Below are positions 55,927 through 64,000 of a stretch of 64,000 bases of DNA, one piece after another (position 1 is the stretch's first letter; each line of letters begins with the position of its first letter). Location: assembly GCA_020536535.1 (NCBI GenBank), contig JAHLWZ010000079.1:23469-87468 (forward strand), given 5' to 3'. The translations under genes and the position numbers were made by a program. The notes under the pieces were generated by a model. That model worked only from the letters and a program-made list of their open reading frames with translations, was not told where the DNA came from and did no database searches. The stretch is from Pelomyxa schiedti (taxonomy: Eukaryota > Evosea > Pelobiontida > Pelomyxidae).

Positions 55927-56409
55927 TATGGGGTCTTCATCCTCCTTGTGCGTGTTGGCTGTTGCGTAGTTAGTTTGTTCGTTCTTAGAATTGATAACAA
56001 TGCAGTGTTGTGACAGACGAGCGGGGGTTTTACTTGACATGGGCTGCCGATACTCCTCGCCCCTTGTTGTTTTTTTCCTTTTTTCTTTTGTGCGTTTTCG
56101 GTGTGCCCTTCCCCAAAACCGTTGCAACAGCACTTTCTCATAATCAGAATTCTCCGCCAGCCAGATCCGCCTGATGACCGCTCGCTCACCGTTCTTCGTG
56201 GTACTTGGCAGAATAGGCACTACGGCTGATAGCACTCGATCTCCTGAGAAAGGCCAGCATCATCTTCAAGACCAAAAAAAAAAAACAAAACAAAAAATCC
56301 GTTTCCATCGGAAAGTCGTGTGGGGCACAAATCAACGCCCCTTCGTTCACGTCAATAACAACCACCCGGTCCTTACTACCGTCCCACAATCGCCCCGGTT
56401 ACCCCCACC
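55927..56409. promoter_or_regulatory. Divergent region, cysteine peptidase and WD40/pseudokinase genes
   Basis: This 483-bp spacer lies between divergent starts. A minus-strand open frame of about 100 codons extends upstream of the peptidase ATG without a recognisable product. A run of about ten A residues near 56273-56285 is present. No TATA-like element was identified with confidence. Confidence 0.4.
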
Positions 56410-59400
56410 ATGTTCAACCTCAAGTGCGTTTTTTCCCCACCCTATTTCTTTTTGATTTTCCTTTCCAAAACCTAGCCAACAACGTTCCCCACTGCTCTTT
56501 TCTCCTTATCATTTTTATGCCATTAAAAAATATTCTGATGTCACACAGTACGTGGTTGAAGCTACTGCCGTTTGGGCCGTCGACCGCACCCACAAACACT
56601 CCAGCACCCACTATCACAGGTAGTACCAGTGTACCCCTGCTGCCCGCACCCCCTTCCACATCATCATCGTCAACGCCCTCCACAGCAACCACAAGTGGCG
56701 CCACATCCACATTAGCCCCGTCGGCATCACAGCCTGGTGGCGGCACCTCGCCATCAACAGCCCCTGGGGGTGGTGCTGCATCAGGGACATCGGGCGTGGG
56801 TTCTGGTGGTGCATTATCGCTGATTGGTGGGTTGTTCTCGTCGGCGCCTACTACCTCCACTGGCCCCCCTGGTGTGTTCGTTACCTGATGCTTTTTTTGC
56901 TTCTCCTAATATCATTTTTTTCCTCCCACACCCTTTTTTTTTTTTTCTCCCATTTAAAATGGCTTTCTCTTACAGCACCCGGTGGGAGTCAACCTGTTTC
57001 CACAGCGCCATTAGCCTTGGTACCCATATTCCCACCAATGAACTGTGGTGAAGATGTTATAGCTGCCTTTTACCTTCATCCAAATGCTGTTGTCTGTGTT
57101 TCTAGATCATATATACAAATGTTTGTGGCTACTAGTGCACCAAGTTCCCGCACAACCCAGCCAACAGTAACAACACAAATAAATGCGCCCAAACCGCCCA
57201 ATGTACCTCCAAATCCACAGCAGCCCACCACTGCAAGTTCTGATACAACTTTGCGTGGGACTCCCAATCCCTCCCCAAAACCTCCTGTGGATGACAAGAA
57301 TTCCTCAACATCCGTGACCACACTTACAACTCCTTTGCCCCCACCAGAAGCCCCAAGTTCTGCAGCTTCAAAAACAAGCACAAGCACAACCACACCAAAC
57401 ACTACTGTGCCGACCCTAGCGCCAGATTTGTCCTCGTTGGTAACATTTCATTTATTGATTTATGAGACTACTACATTCTAAAACACAATTTAGACAACAT
57501 CATGGAAGCCTGTCTCTTTATCCCCTCGCGATCCGAGTAAACGAGGAGCGTTCTCAATCCCCACTCATGGTGTAGTAACATCAGCTATTCTTGCATTTCC
57601 ATATGCCACAACTGCGTCATGGATAAATGCTATCATTCAGGAGTCTCACAGTATCCAGGGTATCATTCTCTTTTCCTTGCTCCATCTTGCTTATTCCTCT
57701 CTAGCGAGTGATAAGCCTACACCCACAAGTGAAGCTGGTGGCAGCACTGTTCCATATGAAATGGTTATTCTCGCTGGTGAAGAGGATGGCTTTGTTCATG
57801 TCTATGATGTATAGTGGCAGATTGTTACGCCATTTATTTTAACCATTTCCAGGGTTGCACTGGACTTCATGTTGCTAGGTTGGGGTTGGACTCGGCAGAA
57901 GTACATTGCCATGAAGTCCTGTTTTTTTTTTTTAACAAACTACGTAGGTTTCCGGGAAACCTGCAAATGTACCAGGAAGTAAGACCCCAAGTTATTCGCA
58001 CAATGGCCCGATCAAAGGTCTCACATGCGTCTCCAACTCCTGTGTTTGCTCAGGAGGTGCGGATGGATTCGTAAGAATGTGGGACTGGAGGGCAAATAAG
58101 GTTACTAGTTTCTCTCTGACACTGGATTAATATGTACACAGTTTATTGCCACATTCACAACAAAACAATCTCGGCGGAAGGCAGTCAGATTCCAGACAGA
58201 AGTCACATCCCTTGCATACGACTCTGCCAGACGTTGTTTATTTGCTGCGTTCATGCACGGCGTTATATTGGGATTTTCTGTGGACACCCACACACAGGCA
58301 CACATGTCATCTGATTCTTACCAGCTCACCTTCAAAGATAATGGAAATTGAAGGACATGAAAAGCCTCCTATTTATTCGATGGTTGTAGATGTACATGCG
58401 GATGTGCTGTTTTCTTCTGCTGCAGATGGTACTTTGAATATGTGGGCTCTCCATGATGGTAACACCTTAGGCACGTAGTTATACTCATTCTCATAGGGAA
58501 AGAACTCCATGTTTTTCACGAATTTTGCCTTTGTGCCCACTACGACCCCTTGAGAGTAAGCACAGTAATTTTGTTTTGTTCCTAATGTCCTGCTGTAGGG
58601 ATTCTTGTTCTATGGAAATACACGAGGAATAATCACTATAATCAAGGTCCCAGGAATGCAGTATTTCTGCCCCTCTAACCCATCAACAGGTTGTTTTGCA
58701 ATCCAATAAAAAAGGTTTCAGAAACTTCTGGTTATTTCCTTCTCAATAGAAATGTTCCCTTTTTTTTATCACAACAGAAGCAAGAGTTATGAAACGCATC
58801 GATACAGGATCCAACCAACCCATTGTTGCTTTGTGGTATCACTCAAGGTAGTGCTAATCTTTTTGAATGTTATTTACTGGCGGAAGATATGACATATTAG
58901 TTACGGCCGATAGAACTGACTGCGTTAAATGCTTCGTCGGTGTAACGAGAATTTCATTTAGCCAAGGTACCTAGGACAATTTAGTAACACTAATATACTC
59001 CAGTTATGGAAAGCCTCAAAGGAGTTGATTTCACCAGTGATTTATCACTAGAGATAGTGTCCAAATTGCTAAGTGAGCTCGAAGCTTCAGCAGTTGCCAT
59101 TGGTATGATTTATTTCTATTTTTTTGGTCATTGAATGTCCTTGAAGATGAAATCGAAGGAGATCAGCTGCTTTCCAAAGAGCGCGATTTTCTATCACAGT
59201 GTGCACAGTTGTTCGAGGGTGAAACCGCTGGTGCCCACATCGATGTACTTGCTCAGGGTAAGTGGCAGGAGCATGTCTCCCACGAATTAAAGAAATTCAG
59301 AATATCTGGCAACTCGAAAAAATTTAGAGGCTTCTCTTATGAGGAATAATACACTGTATTCATCGGAACTGTCGAGCCTTAAGTACCACCCATCATCCAT

Positions 59401-62206
59401 CCACTGCTTACTTCTTTGAAGGTCTCAATATTTAAAAGCAATTCACCCTGAAAAATGTGAAGCTGATATGATTTCCAAGAAAGAGCATGATCTTATTGAA
59501 CTAAAGAAACGACATCAAAAAGAACTTCTTGAGCTGGAAGTAGTTTCCTCCATACTCGGTTTCTTAGATATAACAAAACTTAATTTCAGAGAGTACATGA
59601 CGAACGGCTGAGACTTTTTCATGAGCAACTTCCTTCAGAGCGTATCCGGGCTGCCTCACACTTTCATAGCCTCAAAGCAACACACACACAAAGGCACAAC
59701 CAGTTGTTACTAGATAAAGCAAGGGCTTTCCGGAATTCCGTCTGTAATAACTTCACTGTATTATCCGATAAGTATTTGATGGGTATTTTTTCCCCCTTTT
59801 CTCGCCATCTTAGATTCTCTCAGGGCCTGTTCCAACGGATTCAGGATCCTTCAAGGTTCGATTTCTTCCCTCTCTCCTCACTCCAACTTCTCTGCAGGGA
59901 ATTTCTCTTTCCAATGGGCAACTCGTTTCCATCAAGTCATTCCCTGAAGACGTGCTTCCCTCGCTCCAGCTTCACCTAAAGCACCCCGCCCTGCTTCCTG
60001 TGTTAGGTAAGGTTCCTTCTACTCTAGTTTTATTCATACTTTCCTTGTTTAGATCTCTGCCGGCAAGATCAGAAAGTTTATATCGTCACACCTCATGTCG
60101 AACAAACACTGCCCCAATACATAGCATCACAGCCCAATGAACAACTGACTGAATCGGCTGCAAAATCCATGTGCTATAGCGTGAGTCCATTCCTTCTACT
60201 AACTGTCACTCACTTGGCTTCAGCTTCTGAAATTGCTTGCATATTTACATAGAAACGGCTTGGTAAATTTCCCCCTACGTTCCGCGGCTATCTCAGCTAC
60301 TTTAGGTTCACAGGGATCTGAGACCTGGCAAAATTCTGGTGAGCCCAGAAGGCACCCCCTTTCTAACCCATTTTGGGATTATGCGTTCCCTTACTGGGAC
60401 AGAAGTGAGCGAGAATGGAATGGTAGGGTCTTTGTTGTACCCCGAACTCTTTGAATCTAACTGTTTGTATAGTACTATTCTGCCCCAGAAATATTCCTTA
60501 AGTATAGTACCCCTCTCTATGCATCAACACTAGTTGATCACCTCCTCCTAGGACTGTCAACATTTTTAGTGATAGTTGGTCAATGGGATGTATATTGTTG
60601 TATATTTTTCAAACCAAAGAAGAACACACAGTAAATTTGGGGGGGAAAACAAACAATTGCTATACCAACCCTAATTGATAAAAGAAACCGATTTTCACTG
60701 GAAAAGCCACCAAAGAAATCTTGCGAAGTATGGTTAAGGTTGTGGAGCCACTATAGTTTCTTCCTTACCACTACACAGATTGTCGGACAACCTTCAGGCA
60801 CAGACCTCCTAAATATGTCGTCCTACTGCAGAATGTCTTCCGAGTCTCGTGAATTACTTCTTTCCGCTCTCACCCCATCTCTTACAAATGCTACCACACA
60901 TGCACATGCGCACGAGATATTTGTTGCTGTCTCTGCAGCTTCTGATGCAGCAACTACAGCAGCACCCAGCACCCCAGAAATTAACGAAAAGATTTTAGCA
61001 ACAGGTATTTTCCTGAAACTACACTAATATATTAAGGCTTTGTTTGCTACTGCAGAAAGGGATACAATCAAAGAGAGGGATGAAGACAGAAAACCTCTTA
61101 GTGAGGAGATACAAGTAGAACCACAGAGCACCATCGAACCAGTTGCTGTAAAGGATCTACCCATTCTGGATACTCCACAGAATAAAGAAACAACAACTGG
61201 GGTCCAAGAGCGGGATGGTGTTAAAGTGCCGGAAGATACAGGAAAGCCACAAGAACCGCAAAGAAAAGTACAACAATCCAAAGTTTCACACCTTCACTTC
61301 CAGCAACGGTACCACTCTATACCATTTGCACAGGTATTCCGAGTTCTAAGTACATTAGACTCATCACAAAACAAGGTGTGTAGAAGAGCAACCGGTCACT
61401 TGCAAGAACTCATTGAGAAGCTTCTCGTTTTCCTTCCCCGAAACCGACTACTCTGTGTAGATGCTTTGAAGCACCAGGCATTCACAAACCTGCCACCACC
61501 GCCACCACTTCCGCAATCGCGAGCGTTACAGAAACGCAACTCCATGAATTATGTAGGTGACCTTCTGAAACAGCAGGAGAAACTTCATCCCCCATCCACT
61601 ATTTCAGCACCAAACCCCAGACACACAGTGTTGGTGGGCGACTCGATTCCACCAAAAGTATCCTTCCCCAATCCACAAAACACCATCACCACACTTTCAC
61701 CCATAACACAACCAGAAAAAACATCACCATCTCTATCTCCATCACCATCAACATCCCCATCCCCATCACCAGCAGAAACAACACCGATAGAAAAATCAGC
61801 AGTAGAAACACCGGTCCAATCAAAACTAATTGAAACAACACCAACAGAAGAAACCGTAACAACAAAAATACAAGCAGAGGGTGGACTTTTCCAAGAGGAC
61901 ATAACAGAGACAGAGACTCTACTAACCCCAACTTCCACACTTGTGATACACAATCCCACAAGCAAGGAAGAACCACTCTTTGATGATGAGGCACAGAGAC
62001 CACCAACACCAATCCCAATAACACCAGCAGAACAGGAGCCAATTCCAGATATCAGTGATACCACTGAACCACAGCCAAAAGCAACAACAGTAACAACAAC
62101 CGAAACAGAAATAACAGCCACAGACATGGAAATCACCACAGCAAATAGCACGGAGACACTAGCGGAAGAAAAACCACCAGCCACCCTGAGTGAGGCCTCT
62201 TCCTGA
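56410..62206 (+). CDS. WD40 repeat, coiled-coil and C-terminal pseudokinase protein
   Basis: The first exon MFNLN joins TWLKLLPFGPSTAP, and a Pro/Ser/Thr-rich head follows. WD40 blades come next. VILAGEEDGFVHVYDV, VCSGGADGFVRMWDWRANK, LFSSAADGTLNMWALHDGKE and DILVTADRTDCVKCF are recognisable. A charged coiled coil follows (EIVSKLLSELEASAVAI, KKEHDLIELKKRHQKELLEL, VHDERLRLFHEQLPSERI). From about 59820 a kinase-like fold begins: SNGQLVSIKSFPEDV (beta-3 Lys present) and HLKHPALLPVLDLC, then QDQKVYIVTPHMS. LLKLLAYLHRNGLVNFPLRS follows, where the HRD catalytic loop is degraded. The C-lobe ends EKLLVFLPRNRLLCVDALKH. The tail is Pro/Thr/Glu-rich. No separate start or promoter was found between the WD40 and kinase parts, so I call one gene; two genes remain possible. 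The stop is at 62204-62206. Confidence 0.68.
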
Positions 62207-62307
62207 AAGCAGAGGAATTTTGTGTTTTTTCTTTGTATGAACAAGTTGTAGTTTTTCCTTTCCAAAAGATCTTTTGATGCAATGCGGAGTCCCGCAATTG
62301 CATTCAT

Positions 62308-63701
62308 TCAGAAACAGAGGCAGAAGATGCCAATGCAACTGCACTCGGCGCTGTGTGCCACAGCTAGGGTTGCGGCCGAAGAGACTATTGATGAAGAAGC
62401 TGATTCAGAGCCCTCCAATACAAGGTCCGCAAAGAGGTCGAATGTGAGAATGGCAAAGAACCCGATGTAGAACCAGATGGAGACGTACCACACATCGGCT
62501 TCCTTGCATTCATGTGCTTCATGCAACTATTGGGTGGTAAGGAAAATCTAACAGTTCACAATCACATACCAATTCGTTGACAATGAGGAAGAAGAGGTTG
62601 GAAATTCCGAAGGCGTAAAGAAACTGGATAGCAAATTCCCCCATCAATGGAATCACAACGGCGCCTACCAAGCCTGACGCCGGTAGTAATAGAGGAACAG
62701 CTATACAGAGGATAAGTGCAATATACTTTTCGCAGATTCTGAGTGTAACGCTCATAGACACTCCCACAAAGCACATCTCAATGGTGAGTGCTAGAGATAC
62801 AATCACACCAGCAGTGATATCGCTCCTTGCTGAGTAAGAAATACTGATCAGAAGCCCATCGAGTAATGCGTTTACAGCAATGGAGATTACAACTCCCCAA
62901 GGAACTCCGGACCAAGATAGAAGTTTTGGAGGCGAGCCTGGCAGAAGGGGTGAATTTACTTCCTGTATGCTCCTTCCCTCTTTCACTCTTGCCTCGGAGG
63001 TAAGAAAAAGCCTTGGCGGAAAAGAAAGTGAGAAATTGATGGGGAATATGAGAAAGTACGATTCATCAGCTGCCGATTCTTCAGTCATTTCGCGCGGCGA
63101 CTCCGTATCATTCTTTTGGGCGGTCGTGTGCTGGTGATGCTTTCGCTCTTCCTTCTCGGCGAAGTAATCTCCCACAGCCTCCACAATAAACATCAAGGCC
63201 ACGCCAATTGTGAACCCAGCAAATTTGGCAGCCCAATAACCAAAATAGTCCCAGGTTGTCACTGAGCCACCCCTGTGGGGGGGGGGGAAGCAACGTTAAT
63301 GTAAATGAAGAACTGCAGGCGTCACAGTACACAAGGCAATGAATATGTTAGTATCGATTAAGTATACACAACGAACGCCCAAAAAAAGTACGGGTGAACG
63401 GGTTCCGCAGGCAAAAGCAGTTCAGGACCTTTTTATTGTATTACAACGCAAACAAAAAGAAAAAAAAAAAATGAAGAAAAAAAAGGTAAACCAATAAGTA
63501 AGCAATAACAAAAGGAAGAAAGGAATAGTGACACCAACCGAACTCGGTAGCGATGGCACACGCTACGACGCCACACGCCAGCTGTTGCAACGTGGCAGTG
63601 AGCTTGGGTCCGGGTGTTTTCCAAACAACAACAACGGAGCCCAGCATCATCGCCACCGTGGGCACTGACGTCAACAGCGCAACCAACGCCAACTCGTTCA
63701 T
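62308..63701 (-). CDS. ZIP-like (SLC39) divalent metal transporter
   Basis: From the ATG at 63701, MNELALVALLTSVPTVAMML is the first helix, and PKLTATLQQLACGVVACAIA is the second, which resembles helix II of ZIP carriers. After an intron come YFGYWAAKFAGFTIGVALMF and a His/acid-rich loop containing ERKHHQHTTAQ. GVVISIAVNALLDGLLISIS is the helix IV motif (IALHNFxDGLxIG in canonical ZIPs). The next helices are GVIVSLALTIEMCFVGVSMS and LLPASGLVGAVVIPLMGEFA. FGISNLFFLIVNEL joins across a phase-0 intron to LHEAHECKEADVWYVS and a final helix. Canonical His in helix IV is replaced by Asn, and the HEIP motif of helix V by TIEMCF. So metal selectivity, or activity itself, is uncertain. The stop is at 62308-62310, 102 bp from the convergent gene. 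Confidence 0.65.
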
Positions 63702-63827
63702 TTCCCCTGCTCAATGGTACCTTTCAAACGACAACAAACGCGTGGCTGGGACACGTGCACCCGTAAAAACGGAATAATTAAACACAAATACTTCGAACTG
63801 CTTCCGCTAAGATTCTTGGCAATCTAG
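63702..63827. promoter_or_regulatory. Divergent spacer, ZIP-like gene and right-edge gene
   Basis: 126 bp separate the two predicted ATGs. It includes a short AT-rich patch near 63776-63790. This is likely a bidirectional promoter if the right-edge gene is real. Confidence 0.35.
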
Positions 63828-64000
63828 ATGGCGACTTTTGGGGATCGTTGCACACAGAAACAGGAAAGGAAGGAGTTATTGGGGGAATTGCACGTGTTTG
63901 GGTGAGTCTCAAGGCCTCTTCTGTGACGGCGACGGAGCCGATGGTGCCAGTTTGGGTGGGGGACGGGCGAGGCCAGGGGGCGGTGGCGCCACGGTGGAAG
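63828..64000 (+). CDS. First exon of an unidentified gene, cut by the window edge
   Basis: An ATG at 63828 opens MATFGDRCTQKQERKELLGE and LHVFG, followed directly by a GTGAGTCTC donor near 63900. The rest is GC-rich, as is common at gene starts in this window. The product cannot be named from about 25 residues. Confidence 0.35.

Noticed and set aside
61585-62307. 240-codon minus-strand Val/Ser-rich frame
   Set aside because: It is the antisense of the Thr/Pro/Glu-rich tail of the WD40/pseudokinase protein; repeated ACA/CCA codons keep the opposite strand open.

Overview
This is nuclear DNA from a compact, intron-dense eukaryote. About 22 protein-coding genes are packed on both strands. Coding exons are interrupted every 100-300 bases by very short GT...AG introns, mostly about 35-80 nt and T-rich. 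I see no rRNA or tRNA gene, no CRISPR array and no intact transposon. Gene content points to a flagellated protist with anaerobic habits. It carries an NPHP4-like ciliary transition-zone protein, a rubrerythrin (an oxidative-stress protein typical of anaerobes), a cysteine peptidase with an N-terminal membrane anchor, Sey1, Rab6, and an F-BAR/RhoGAP protein. An anaerobic amoebozoan (Archamoebae, for example a Pelomyxa- or Mastigamoeba-like organism) fits best. That placement is an inference from gene content, not a proven identification.

Layout, left to right. 1-3711 (-): NPHP4-like, running off the left edge. 3753-4684 (+): THOC7. 4685-5517: CpG-containing spacer with a perfect palindrome. 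5518-7964 (+): unrecognised low-complexity protein. 8039-9390 (-): DNAJC17. 9470-11636 (-): CH-PH-PH protein. 11884-13783 (+): SLC35F6-like transporter. 14379-16437 (+): SRF-type MADS-box factor. 16568-25063 (-): the spliceosome core protein PRP8. 25246-26479 (-): Rab6. 27180-30501 (+): PP2C-like protein. 30643-31241 (+): TMEM234-like. 31565-34935 (+): Sey1. 35096-36039 (+): rubrerythrin. 36183-37598 (+): ankyrin protein. 37801-38321 (+): small F-box-like/zinc protein. 38325-43283 (-): condensin subunit CAP-G, apparently fused to a tandem BRCT module. 43733-48520 (+): F-BAR/RhoGAP. 48669-49428 (-): putative four-TM protein. 49689-50787 (+): inorganic pyrophosphatase. 50844-53453 (-): P-loop GTPase with a Pro-rich tail. 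53616-55926 (-): membrane-anchored papain-type peptidase. 56410-62206 (+): WD40/coiled-coil/pseudokinase protein. 62308-63701 (-): ZIP-like transporter. 63828-64000 (+): first exon of a further gene.

The genes are not an operon or a pathway cluster. Housekeeping functions are interleaved: RNA processing (PRP8, DNAJC17, THOC7), membrane traffic and ER shape (Rab6, Sey1), chromosome structure (CAP-G) and actin/Rho control (F-BAR/RhoGAP, CH-PH). Convergent neighbours end as close as 3 bp apart and divergent neighbours start as close as 41 bp apart. All CDS coordinates run from start to stop codon and include introns. I resolved some splice junctions by eye from reading frame and homology; the others are approximate.
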